DNA of 64,000 nucleotides, taken from the NCBI RefSeq assembly GCF_000801105.2, contig NC_079518.1:18580800-18644799 (forward strand), read 5' to 3'. This document shows positions 9,836 to 21,208 of this stretch, piece by piece; position 1 is the stretch's first letter; every line of letters starts with the position of its first letter. Origin of the DNA: Raphanus sativus (lineage: Eukaryota; Streptophyta; Magnoliopsida; Brassicales; Brassicaceae). The position numbers and the translations under genes are program-made. The notes under the pieces were generated by a model that was given only the letters and a program-made list of their open reading frames with translations, was not told where the DNA came from and did not search any database.

Positions 9836-10080
9836 TGTTCTAATCCTAGTGTTCTTGCTTAAGAACTAATCGAACCAGAGAGAGAGAGAGAGAGATCGGA
9901 TGCTTTGTTTGTGAAAGAATGAGATGTGTTGTCTTATTCCATGAGTAATGAGTTCCTTATATAGGATTACATAGCTTGAAGACCAAGTCTAAAAACTTGG
10001 AGTAGGGAACAAGAAACTTAGAGTAGGGAACAAGTAAATCTAGAACATTCCATACTAGACATCACACAATATTCATAACA
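9836..10080 (-). repeat. 5' LTR of the copia element
   Basis: This 245-bp LTR carries the promoter that would drive minus-strand transcription. It is identical to the 3' LTR except for two extra GA units. Confidence 0.95.
9955..9965 (-). promoter_or_regulatory. TATA box of the copia LTR promoter
   Basis: CCTATATAAGG on the minus strand lies mid-LTR and is conserved at 3656-3666 and in the second copia element at 60579-60589. It is the likely core promoter for the genomic RNA. Confidence 0.75.
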
Positions 10081-10085
10081 GTAAG

Positions 10086-10806
10086 AACATTATTTCCATA
10101 AACCCAAACACATAGTGTATTTTGTTGATATATATGTGTTTTGATTATTAGAAGTTTATTTTATTTTCATATAGTAGCATTATTTTAGTACAATATAAAT
10201 TTGTATGAAAACACTATAGTATATATGTATATTGAATATTTAATACAAAATCCAGACATTATATTTGTACATCACCGCGAAATTTAAAAAAACTATCAAA
10301 AAGCAGATGATAGATCGCTAAATTAAAATATCTAAAAAATTAAAATATTCTATCCGAATCTAAATGGATATCTAAATGCTCAAACCTAATTATAAGTTTT
10401 GTTTGCCTCAATTGAGATAATCAATTAGTCATAATGTGATAATGTGCATTGATTCAGAAAGTTCTTGAACCAGATAGGACAATTTTTTTTGAAGAACTTG
10501 ACGGTTGCAACTCAACAAATACACTTTTGAGTGTTGAAGACATACTTCAAGTTAAAGCCGATTCAGAAATACATTTTAGTAAGCTTTTTGATTTGCAAAT
10601 AGTTTCTTCAAAAAGGTTGATATCTTCTGTACCATTCATTTTCTGTTTGCGTAGGTTCGTGTCATGTTTTCAATCCCAGATGAAGGTGAAGATCCGAAAT
10701 GGGAGGACAAAGTGGATGACCCTCGAGTTGCTCACTTGAGTTGTTCACTTAGTTGTGGTTCTAGTATCTTTCTTCTCTTTCAAATTTTTTGTATTGCCAT
10801 GTTAGT
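10086..10806. other. Spacer with an unassigned coding-like fragment
   Basis: AT-rich DNA. Around 10450-10740 (+) a frame with less skewed composition contains LEPDRTIFFEELDGCNSTNT and, in another frame, a stretch MFSIPDEGEDPKWEDKVDD. It may be an old transposon exon, but I do not recognise the family and no intact gene is visible. Confidence 0.35.
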
Positions 10807-13252
10807 CACTAAATGGTCGTAAAGGGTTTAGTCTCTCATTGGTCGTACATTAACAACTCCTTTACGATCCCTAGTCTCTCATTGGTCGTAAAATTACATC
10901 TCATTTACGACCAAACATGTATTAGTCGTAAATTGGTCGTACATGTACGACCATTGTACGACCAATTTACGTCGAACCATAAAATCTTATATATACCCAT
11001 CGCCTAGCCATTTGGTTGCACACTCACATCTCACTTCCCTCTCCTTTACAACCAATCGACTTCTCTCTCTAGGTAATTTTTTTTTTAGTTCTAGGTGGTT
11101 AGTTAGGTGATTAGATTAGGTTTGGAATTAGTTTAGGTTTGGAATTAGTTTAGGATGTAGTTAGTTTAGGATGAAATTAGATTATTTGTTTTAGATTATT
11201 TTTAATTAATTATTTGAATTATTTATAACCATCCATATTTTTTTTTCAGATTGACGATATTGTTATGGCTAGCAGTAGAAAGAGACTTAGAAACCGTGGC
11301 GGAGGGACCTCATACGGGAGTACCTTTCTCGGTCAGACGTCGGATCCATCAGCTTCTACCTCCCGCTCTTCAGACAATGTCCCCGAGAGCCAAACTCCTA
11401 GCGTACCTTATGTGCGTCCGCAGGCGTACGATCCTGCTGCAGTACCTCCATACTATCCGCAGTATGATACTTCGTACTTTCCTTATGAGGAACCTGAGCG
11501 TGATCAGCAGCCGCAGCAGCAGTCTCAGGATCAGTATCACCCACAGCCTGTTCCACAACAGCCTCAACAACAGCCTCAACAGCAGCCTCCACAGCCTGCT
11601 CCACACCCTGCCCCACAGCCTGGTGCATACCAGATTCCAGAGCAGGTTCCTATAGCTCCAGGTCTTCATCCAGATTTGTTGGTGCCACCGAATGCACCAT
11701 ATGCAAGATATTCGGTTGAAGACATTCTCCAGATGCCGGGATGAGAACGTTTGGACTAACTTGAAAGCTTATTGGAGTTTGCCTGAGTCAGTCCAATGGT
11801 CTCTCACTTGCTCTGCGGCCCGGATGACCCGAGATGCTGAGGGTAATCTGCCAATACCTCATACTTCCGGACAGACTCCACACGCCAAAAGGGCACTAGA
11901 TATTGTAAGTTTTTGATATTTCTTATTTTTTATGACATATATATTAATTAAGTATTTATTAAATGCTATAGTTTAATTCATTTTTTTTAATATAGGCTGC
12001 CGCAGAAGGAGCACCACCGACTCTGGCCCGACTTTACAAGTTGACCCACCAGTATGCTGATGGCACTTTCTCTCATCCTCGAGCAGAGCAGCTCTGCAAC
12101 GATGTAGAGGCTCGGATTCAAGAGGTCAAGACTCAGCTGACGCAAGAAAATCCGGATGGTGCACCGTTCCAGCTTTCTGCCATCGAACAAGACAAAATTT
12201 TTGAGCAGGTAAAATATTCGATATTCGATATTTTTAATTAATTTTTACATATTTTTTAAATATGTACTAATTAATATCTATTTATAAATTGAAGGTCGCT
12301 CCGAAGAAAAGGGGACGTATACCAGGAATCGGGAGTGTGAACGATGTCCTGAGGGCAAGAGTTGAACACGCTGCTAGACGGGAAGAAGATTCCTCGTTCC
12401 GGAGGGATTTGGAAACTGCAAACCAAACCATAGCCGACCACAACGACAAATTTAAGGTTATGGCAAACATCTTCGATATGCTGTTAGGTTCAACCCCACA
12501 CGTCGACCTGTCGGTTGCGTCAGCGTGGCAGAACATGCGTTCGAGCTTTGCTGGTCCCGACCCTACTCCAGAAAAGCAGGCAAATTTGGAACGGCAAGCG
12601 GATGAGAGGACTTCTGATCTCTTCAATGATATAAACCTTAATGTTTAGTTTTTCGGTTTTAATTATTTTGTATTTTGAATATTTTAATTTTATGAAATGT
12701 TATATATTATGTTTTATGGAATTTATCAAATTCGTATTTTTTATTTTATGAATTTTAATTATTTAATTATTTTTTTTTATTTTATTTAAAGAATTTTGTA
12801 ATTAATATTGTGCGTTGTAAATTGGTCTTAAAGTAACGACTAAGGTACATCTAGACGAGATGCAAGGTAGTCGTTAAGTTACGACCAATTTACATCCGCA
12901 TCGATGTACTTTAGTCGTAAATTCATGACTCATTTACATCTAATATACGTCCACCCTTTACGACTCATTTACGACCAATTGTGTACATCTGTTTTAAGAC
13001 CAATCTACATAGTCGTAAATGTACGACTGCTTTACGACCAATCCTCCTAGTCGTACATTTACGACTGATTTACGACCAATTATATTAGTCGTACATTTAC
13101 GACCAATGTACGATCAATTGGTGATTACGACCAGTGATTACGACCAGTGATTAACGACCAATCGCAATTGGTCGTAACTTGGTCGTAATTCACCTTTAAC
13201 GACCAATTTACTACCAATTCTATAGTCGTTAACGTCATGTTTTCTTGTAGTG
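10807..13252 (+). mobile_element. Decayed CACTA (En/Spm-like) transposon
   Basis: The right end (13238-13252) reads in reverse CACTACAAGAAAACA, a standard plant CACTA terminus. Dense subterminal copies of TTACGACCAA and its inverse TTGGTCGTAA fill 12830-13235, and related GGTCGTA motifs fill 10814-10970. This is the arrangement of transposase-binding sites at CACTA ends. On the left only CACTA at 10807 followed by AATGGTCG remains, and the flanking triplets do not match, so the left terminus is probably deleted. No TNP2-type transposase ORF is present, so the element is non-autonomous. Confidence 0.75.
11265..12648 (+). pseudogene. CACTA accessory gene (plant Ptta/En/Spm transposase family), broken
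   Basis: Frame from the ATG at 11265 (MASSRKRLRNRGGG). The first ~150 residues are Pro/Gln/Tyr-rich low complexity, then SVEDILQMPG. At about 11743 the frame must shift by one base to read on as RDENVWTNLKAYWSLPESVQW, so the gene is frameshifted. Later exons splice cleanly: exon end 11904, then 11996-12208, then 12295-12648. They carry LARLYKLTHQYADGTFSHPRAEQLC and a C-terminal coiled coil rich in Arg/Glu. In this family such proteins bind subterminal repeats. The middle of the family domain looks shortened, so it is probably non-functional. Confidence 0.7.
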
Positions 13253-14455
13253 ATAAAGGAAAATTAACATTATTTAATATTTCTTTACAGTTGTTTTTTA
13301 TTTATTTCATAGTTATTTTTTACTTTTATTTACTTTACTTTTTTAAATCATTTTTATATGTAAATAAATTTTTTGGTTTAATCTTTAAAAAGATAAGATT
13401 GATTTTATTTACTTATATGTATTTTAACACATGTCACAATCTTAAAATTATAACTGCCATGTGTCGCGATCGTGTTAATTAATAACTTTGAAGAACCAAG
13501 CTTTATATAATAAGATATTTAAAATAATATTTTTGTTTCGTTTTATATGTTTATGTCTTTATATTTCTATGTATATTAATTTTTTTAAAAAAATTATTAT
13601 GAGTATCTAGTTTAAAGTTTTTATAAAACAATTATGGTACTATTGTTAATTTAAATTAATATATAAAATGTGTATATATTTTTCTTTATAATATTTCAAT
13701 TTTTTAATTTTAGGTTAAAAGTTTGAAATATTTTAAAATTAATTTTATATTTATTTATCCAACCGTAACCGCCTACAACCGCAAACGTTAGATGTAACTT
13801 GCTTTTGATTTTAAAAAGTTCAAAGCTGTTTAAAGCGATTTGTAATGGTTTATATAATTGATTTGAAACGCTGTCAACCGCTACCAACCGCAAAAACTAC
13901 GTTTCCGGGTGGTAGCGGAGAAACCAGTCAAATGCTTAATCTACAAAACGACATGACAATAATTAACTGTACTATTCTCTTTATAAAAATTTATATTCTT
14001 TGGTAAATTCTTTTAAATATAATAATGACTATTAACTCATATATCATCCCATATAAATAGTTACTTTTGGTAAGACCATTAAAATACATCAATAACTCAT
14101 ATTTCACTATTAAATTAATCTATATATACATATATCACATTAATAAAAATAATCTAAATATAATTGTGTACATCAACTTGTATATCACGTTTGTAAAAAA
14201 TATATACATTGTACAAAACTAATTGTAAGTGCGCCTCAACAAATAAGAAACTAAAACAACAATGAACGAATAATTTTTAATTTTTAAATAAATAAAATTT
14301 TATTTAAATTTATTTCTTCATCATGTTAATTAGCAAACTGATTTTTTTAGTTTAATATATTTTAAATACAACAAACAAAATCTAAAAAATTATTAATATA
14401 TATATATTATTAATATATATATATACAAGCAAACTGATATATAAATTTTAGATTA

Positions 14456-14492
<37 letters not shown>

Positions 14493-14887
14493 ACTAGATG
14501 ATAAGAAATATATTTAAATAAATTAGCACTAAAAAATATAATATTATATAAATAAATTAGAAGATAAAAAATATATTTAAATAAATTAGCACTAAAAAAT
14601 ACAATATAATATTACATAGTTAAAATTTATTTGTAATTTTATTTTATTAAAATATAAATAAAATTAAATTGAAACATTTAAACCAAATTAAAAGAAATAA
14701 GACTACAAAATAAGGTTATATATTTTTTTTCAAATCCTTGAAGTTAAAATATAAAAATAATAATATCCAAATGTGAAATATTTTTTTAAAAAATACTTCA
14801 TTTAAATTTTTGCGTAGGAAAACTCCTAGTTACATTGAAAACAATAGGGTTTCTATTTTGCATTGAACACAACTTAATAGTTTCATG
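13253..14887. other. AT-rich intergenic DNA with hAT-like scrap
   Basis: No gene seen. 13755-13920 contains ACCGCCTACAACCGCAAACG and later ACCGCTACCAACCGC...GGTGGTAGCGG, which resemble hAT subterminal sequence. (TA)n runs lie at about 14398-14425 and 14455-14492. A ~60-bp block around 14515-14555 is repeated at about 14570-14610. Confidence 0.5.
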
Positions 14888-14901
14888 AGCTTAACGTTTT
14901 T

Positions 14902-15173
14902 TTTTTTTTTTGAATGAATGTTAAATTTATTCATCAAAAAAGCCTTAATACAATCTAGTACTTACTGTTTACTTGAGCAACAAGCAAATAAAGAAACCAT
15001 AAAACATAATCAATCTCTACTCCAAACTTCCATTCCCCCTCAAACTATACCATGTGAAACAAGTATAGTTTGGAAAATGCTATGGGAATTCTCCTCATTA
15101 AAACTCACATTAGAGAAAACCCAATTGAGACAAAACTCTAATGGGAGAAAAAGAGTAAGAAACCCATAGCTAT
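14902..15173 (-). mobile_element. Retroposed copy of an LTR-retrotransposon transcript end
   Basis: Flanked by a 14-bp direct repeat AGCTTAACGTTTTT (14888-14901 and 15174-15187). In the minus direction it ends with a poly(A)-like tail (T run at 14902-14911). The body contains GTTTTAATGAGG and a polypurine tract AGTTTGAGGGGGAATG, hallmarks of the 3' end of copia transcripts. Tail plus long target duplication indicate LINE-mediated retroposition rather than LTR integration. Confidence 0.7.
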
Positions 15174-15187
15174 AGCTTAACGTTTTT

Positions 15188-16780
15188 GATACAATAGAAA
15201 AAAAGAGAATTATATGTCATTTTTAATACAAGAATAGAATGCAATAGCAAAAAAAGAAAATTTAGATGTCTTTTGTTGTCCATATAGATGACGAGCTTCT
15301 GGTTTGGTTTACAGAGTCTACAAGCTTCCGATTTGGTTTACAGAGTCTACATGAGTCGGTTCTTGTTGATGACAAAAAAAAAAGGAAAATTAAGATCTTT
15401 ATAAGTAGATGACAAAAAATTCTGGACAAAGCTTAAATGTGTCGATAAATCCTTTACAACAAAATTAGGAACTAAAATTTAGTCAATCTTATTCGTGAAT
15501 TTTAAATTTAACCTCACCTATAAACAACATATGAAGTAAACTCAATAGCATCTTTTAGCCATGTACAAACAGTTAGACAAGATGAAAACTGGCATATAAG
15601 CTGTAATTTTTGCTCGTCAAAGATTTTGAGAGAATTTTATCTTTCATAGAAATAAGTAAGTTGAACCGGTTCTCCCCAAAAGAGAACAAGGATGAAAATA
15701 ATCTCTCCTAGGCCAAGAAGAAAAGCTTTTGATTGATCATCATGATATATACCATGGATTTTACCATTTTTCAATGATGATATATAATTTTTTTAGAATC
15801 TATTTATTATGTTTGGATTTTTTTTGAGTTTTTTTTAGGTTCAATAATGTTTTGGAGTAACTTGAAAATTATAAAATATTTTGGAGCTAAAAACTAGAAA
15901 AACTCGTAGTTGTTCAATAAATCATCCATAGTCGATATTCAGATAGAGTGTCGATCAACACTAACCCTTTGGTGTCGCTTGACACTGACGTGAGAAGACG
16001 GATCGACTTGTTCGTGAACGACTTGTTCGTGGCCGACTTGAGCCTAGAAAATCTACATAATAACAAAATTATCCATTGTCGACTTTAACCTAATATTTAT
16101 AGTGTTTGCCATTGTTTCAGAAATACACCACGTTCTTTTACATTCTTTATTCACAGCATACAAATTCAGGATTTTTCAGTTTGGAAAGAAAGATCTAAGA
16201 CTCCTTCGAAGATTTGTTTGAAACTCCATTGTTTTCTTATTCTATATATGCTTTATATTCAGATTATTGCTATGATTTATTTTACTATGTCTAAGTAGTT
16301 AGATTTAGGATTTATAAAAGTCGGAGTGCGGGCTGGTAAATGAGAGGTAGCTGCTACGGGGTTACTATGAGCTGGTGTAGATATCGGAACCCCCAAAGAA
16401 GTCCTACTACCACTCCAAGATTTGAAACGACGCCGAAGTGTAGTAGTTTCATCCCTTGAAAAAAACGTGGTTAGTTATTTCTAAAAAAAATTAAATTATT
16501 TAAAAAATAATAAACCAAAAATAAATTAAAATGAAAAGTATTTGTAAGTATATGATAAAACTGTGTATATGGATAGTTTCTAATTAAAAATGTTTGAACA
16601 AAATTTAATAAATAGGAAAACATTTTTAGAAGCGTTTTAGTTTTAGCTGTTCAATATATAAACATTTTTATAGTTATTTACTAATTAAAAAGTCTTATAA
16701 ATATTTAATAAATATGAAAACATTTTAGAAAAATTGAGAACGTTTTTTTGAAAATAGGAAATTCAATTGAAAAAAACAAC
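15188..16780. other. AT-rich intergenic DNA
   Basis: No gene recognised. A ~35-bp direct repeat (TTTGGTTTACAGAGTCTAC) occurs at 15303 and 15333. 15925-16030 has GTCGATCAACACTAACC-type sequence resembling a decayed Athila LTR piece. 16320-16450 is a GC-richer block without an ORF. Confidence 0.4.
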
Positions 16781-17340
16781 AGACCTAACTATTTTCACGA
16801 ATCCAAAATTTAATCTGTAATTCTAACATCAATCCCGGCCCTAATCTATCTTAAATCCCTAATCTAACTTCCAAATCCCTAATCTAACTTCCGATCATAG
16901 AAACTAACTTCCCAACATCTACAAACCCTAATCAATCAATAATAAATTGAAAAACTTACATGACTGAGCAAGGATTGGGAGAGAAGAGGCGATTTCGCCG
17001 AGGATTCACGAGAGACAGAGAGAGATTGACGGTAGAGAGAGAGAAGAGTGGAGAAGAATGGAGAAGAACTAGGGTTTTTGGTTTAAGAAATTAATGAGAT
17101 GGTAATCCCGCGAAAAATAATCGTCGGTATTTAGTCGAGATTGTGGTTTTAGCGGTGAACTGAGACTTTGGCGGTTCTTTTGCAGTTAATTTTTTTGCAA
17201 ACCGATGGAATATTTCGTCGGTATTCCTTCGGTATCTTTATCTGTTGCTATTTCGTCAAGAACTACCCCAGATTAAAGCCGGCGAAATCGGTGCTATGAA
17301 AGCCATCTTTTTTCAGAGACGAGAAACCGGAGTATACAGT
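16781..17340 (-). mobile_element. Fragment of a second CACTA-like element
   Basis: 17100-17290 carries repeated TTTCGTCGGTAT/CCGACGAAA-type motifs, the usual subterminal repeat of Arabidopsis En/Spm-like elements. The left side holds CCCTAATCTAACTTCC direct repeats and a purine-rich leader. No ORF and no CACTA terminus were located. Confidence 0.4.
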
Positions 17341-17589
17341 TCACCGGAAACCACAATATCATGGTTGTCTCTTTTGATTTTTTTTTTGTTGGTTATCCTC
17401 AACATATATTGGCTGATGGAATAGACCTTTGTTTCTAAGAGTTTCACCATAATATTCTAAAGAGATAGAGTTTTGGGAATTTCATGATTTTCTTAGTTTG
17501 AAAAATTGTTTTAGTAATGACTATCTCCAAATTAAATGAAGCTACTTATAGTTTATCACATCTAGAAAAGAGATCAAAGATGTTTGAAG

Positions 17590-18212
17590 ACAAAAATACT
17601 TAGAGAGTAAAGCAATCAAATGAAATCGAGCTTCTACAGTTGGTCGTCAGATTTGGGATCAGTTTGTTCGGGTCATTGGAGATTAAAGTCGGTGGCTTTT
17701 CCGGCGATTTCACAATCCTTACCCTTCGATTTACATGTATCAGACATCATGCCTAAGGGTTCGACTAGTTTCCCGCAAACGTAGTTTTTGCAGTTGTTAG
17801 CGGTTATTGGTGTTCTAAAATTAATATATACACATATATAAATATATAAAAATATAAAAGAAGAAAAAAATTTCTTTGAAAGTTCTCATATAAATCTTCA
17901 AAACAAATACTTAGGAGAGTAAACCAGTCAAATGAAATCAAGCTTCTAAGTTGGTCGACAGATTTGGGATCAGTATGTTCGGGTCATTGGAGAGTAAAGT
18001 AGGTGGCTTTTCGGGCGATTGCACAATCTTTACCCTTCGATTGACATGTATCAGACATCATGCCTAAGGGTTCGACTAGTTTCCCGCAAACGCAACTTTT
18101 ACGGTTATTAGCGTTTATTGGTGTTCTAAAATTAACATATATACATATATAAATATATAAAAGAAGCAAAATATTGCTTTGAAAGTTCTAATATAAATCT
18201 TCAAAACAAATA
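17590..18212. repeat. Two-copy tandem duplication, unit about 311 bp
   Basis: 17590-17900 and 17901-18212 align along their whole length, for example GGTCATTGGAG at 17671 and 17982. The second copy differs by scattered substitutions and small indels. The unit contains TTAGCGGTTATTGG-type hAT-like sequence and no ORF. Confidence 0.85.
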
Positions 18213-19597
18213 TTGAAATTATAACTTTCATCTAGTTTTTTTTCAAAAATAAAAAATAGTATTTTTATTAGTTATATCATATTTAATAATTACATTTTCA
18301 TCATAATATTATTTTATTATATTATTATATTGTGATAGTGGGTTATATTGGTAATCTTTTATTAAATCTCTGCAGTATTTTATAATTAAACAGTCGTAAA
18401 TATTCAGCAACGTTTCTAGTTATTTATTACAAACTATGTCACTTTCTTCTGCGAGGACACTTTCCTTAGAAATAAAGTTGATTCTTAACTCATTCAGTTC
18501 TAACCAAACATGTAGTTTCCTACCTTTCTCTTAACACTAAATCTAAATGGCAGTGTGCTTTTGAGAGAAGCTTGAAAGAGTATATTTTGATCCTCTTCTC
18601 GTTCAAAAATAAAATAATAAAAAAAAGACCTTAAGAAGAAGAAGAAGAAGACGGAGAAAGGGTGGTCATATCATATGGATCAATCCAGAATACGGGGGAG
18701 CGTGTGTATGGCTCACTGTAGCAGATCCACTATTTCCAGAAAGCTGAATCAAGAAGTAGAAGATGAATCGAAATAGAGAGAGAGAGAGGTATTCAAACAT
18801 GGAGAGGAGGCGGAAATGTAAGTGAGAGAGAGAGATCAAACGAAAGGGAAAAGATGATCTCAGCCGTTCATCAAAGTTCCTACGCCTATCTAATTTCACT
18901 ATTTTATTCCTTTTCTTTAATTTCCTTTTCTTTAAACGCTACTAACAAACAACTAACAACATTCAAATAGCATTAGGCATTCATTAGCATATATTTTTTT
19001 TCAATTCAAAGAACAGTTAAAATGGAAGTTGTTTTCTAATTTCAATCTCTTATGTGGACACAGTCAAACATGAAGTAAATCAAAATATATTTAGCTTTTC
19101 AAAATTAATTTTAAACACTTCGAGTAGTAATCAGTGAGTTAATGACTTGTACTAATAGAAAAACTAGAAAAACTTAAAGTAATTAACAATAGTTTTAGAT
19201 TCTCACTTTCTTAATAACTTTAGCAAACTTTCCAAAAAAAGAAGAAGATAATTAAGGTAAACTTACAATAGGAAATGAGATTTGTGCATAATAAGCAAAG
19301 CGTAAGTAAACAAGAACAGTAAAAAATTAACAGAGCTAAAAATTCTTTCCAAAATTGGCCAAGTCACAACTACAAACGAAACCAGATAGGATCTTTATGT
19401 AAAATTGGCCAAAAAAAAAAATACTACAAAATTTGCCTTGCTGATTTCTAGTCATAGCATTACGCCACGCCAACAAGTCACAACTCACAAGTAGATAATA
19501 AAGGTTTCTGACTGCCAAGTAGATAAAAGTGGCAACCACAAAATATATTAAAAGCAGAGAAGCAAGTAGTCACTAGAAAAGAGTTGTCAGTCATCAT
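18213..19597. other. Spacer downstream of the La1 relic
   Basis: AT-rich DNA with GAA repeats near 18635 and GA repeats near 18775. A minus-strand frame at 18666-18899 is rich in Leu/Ser/Phe and looks like chance translation of GA-rich sequence. No gene recognised. Confidence 0.4.
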
Positions 19598-20206
19598 CAT
19601 GCTTCCACCTTCTGAGCTTTGTTCCAGCGACCACCAGGCGAATCAGATCCCCTCTTTCTCCCGGATCTCCCTCCTCCTCGTTTTCCTCCCCTGCACACAC
19701 CAACCCCCACAACTTTTAAGCAAGCAAACCAAAGTAAATATTATTAGATCATAGTTTGGATTGGACCTAGTTGTCACAAAACTAAATTTAATGTACTCTC
19801 ACCTTCCTCCACGGCCACCCTTGTCTTTGCTACGAAGGAGACCCCAGTACTCCTTTTCAGCTTCGCCTGCCACCAAAAAAAATATACACATTTTAATTCA
19901 AACAGAAAAAGTATAGAGTTACAAATAATATGAAAGTGAAAGAGCAGAACAAGTATTAGTTAAAGATAAGATGGAAGTTCAGAAAGTGCTTTTTTGTTTT
20001 TTACCGGCAAGAGGTTCTAGGACAGCTATGAAATTCTTCACGGCTAGTCCACCTTCTTTAGCTAATACTGCTGCTGCACGTGCTTTCTGGGATGCTTCTG
20101 GTTCATCAAACCTCAGGTAACCTCAGATAATAACCCGTCTCTGCTCCCATTTTGAAATCCACAAACTTCACAGCGGTGAAAAAAACAAAACAATTGAGTA
20201 ATAAGA

Positions 20207-20207
<1 letters not shown>

Positions 20208-20240
<33 letters not shown>
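20208..20240. repeat. (AT)n microsatellite in a La1 intron
   Basis: About 15 AT units, within the intron between the exon ending at 20306 and the exon starting at 20165 (minus strand). Confidence 0.9.
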
Positions 20241-20243
<3 letters not shown>

Positions 20244-21208
20244 AACGGAATGACAAAATGCTAACATGAACAAAGGTGTGTTAGCAGAGTATGTTATGTT
20301 GTTACCTTGACATCACCGAATTTACCAAAAACGGCCTTGAGATCTTCACGCAAGACAACATCTTTATTATCTTTATGGGTTGCTAAAGCACCTTTTTCTT
20401 CTCTCTCCCCATTTTTAGTCTCTGAATATTCCTCTTCATCTTCGCCCTCTGCTCCTTGGCCCTGAACCTGATCAGTGTTCTCTTTGTCCGTTGTTGAGTC
20501 ATTTTCATCCATTGTCTTAGCAGTTGGCTCTTCAGAACTCTTCTCTTCTGTGGTACCTTCTTCAGCTGAGCGCTTTAGAGTGAATGAAATGATCAAACCC
20601 TTGGGATAGCTACAGGTGTAACAAAACAGCCATAGTCAGTTCGAAGAACATTAATAGCAACAAAAAGACAAGAAGAAAACTCCTACTTTGCCTCATGGTC
20701 AGAACCGCTCTTATGATCAGAGCCGTTCTTCTGATTTGAAGAACCCTTTTGAGGACGGTAGTCAGCAAACTTCTCTTCATCTTTCTTCCTTTCATCATCA
20801 AACTCTTTCCTGTAAAGAAAAATATCATCGTTTTAAGTAAAACGCATCCAAACAAACAGTATGAAATTGAGAAAGAAGGATTACTTTGGTTTCATCTCTA
20901 ACTCGTGGCCAGCAAAGACCAACTGTTGCTTCATAACATTCTGAGCTTCCTCTTCTGTAGGGAACTCTACCAAGGCAACGCCACAAAACACTCTCGTCTC
21001 TGCAACATGGCGAGGCAACCTCACACTATTAACCTGCAAAAAGAACACACATACATATATCAAAAATTTGTATAAACAGTAACTATTAGTATTTTTCTCC
21101 AAATTTATAATTAAATTACCTTTGCATACTGACTGAAAAAGGCTTCCACATCATCCCTTTTAAGATCAAAGGAGAATGGTGAAGCAGCAACAGTCCTAGC
21201 ATTAAGCT

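Larger units (their letters stand above)
3541..10080 (-). mobile_element. Complete Ty1/copia LTR retrotransposon, young insertion
   Basis: Two LTRs starting TG and ending CA flank a 6-kb interior read on the minus strand. The 5-bp target duplication GTAAG is present at 3536-3540 and 10081-10085. The order in the minus direction is 5' LTR (10080-9836), primer-binding site, long structured leader, gag, pol, polypurine tract, 3' LTR (3781-3541). Pol order is protease, integrase, reverse transcriptase, RNase H, which defines Ty1/copia. Both ORFs are open, and the LTRs differ only by two GA units in a short microsatellite, so the insertion is recent and could still be competent. Confidence 0.96.

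Noticed and set aside
10807..10811. CACTA as the true left terminus of the CACTA element
   Set aside because: Only the five-base word matches the right end and the adjacent triplets differ, so the left border is unproven.
18666..18899. 77-codon minus-strand frame as a membrane peptide gene
   Set aside because: It lies in GA-rich sequence; Leu/Ser/Phe richness follows from composition and no signal or homology is visible.
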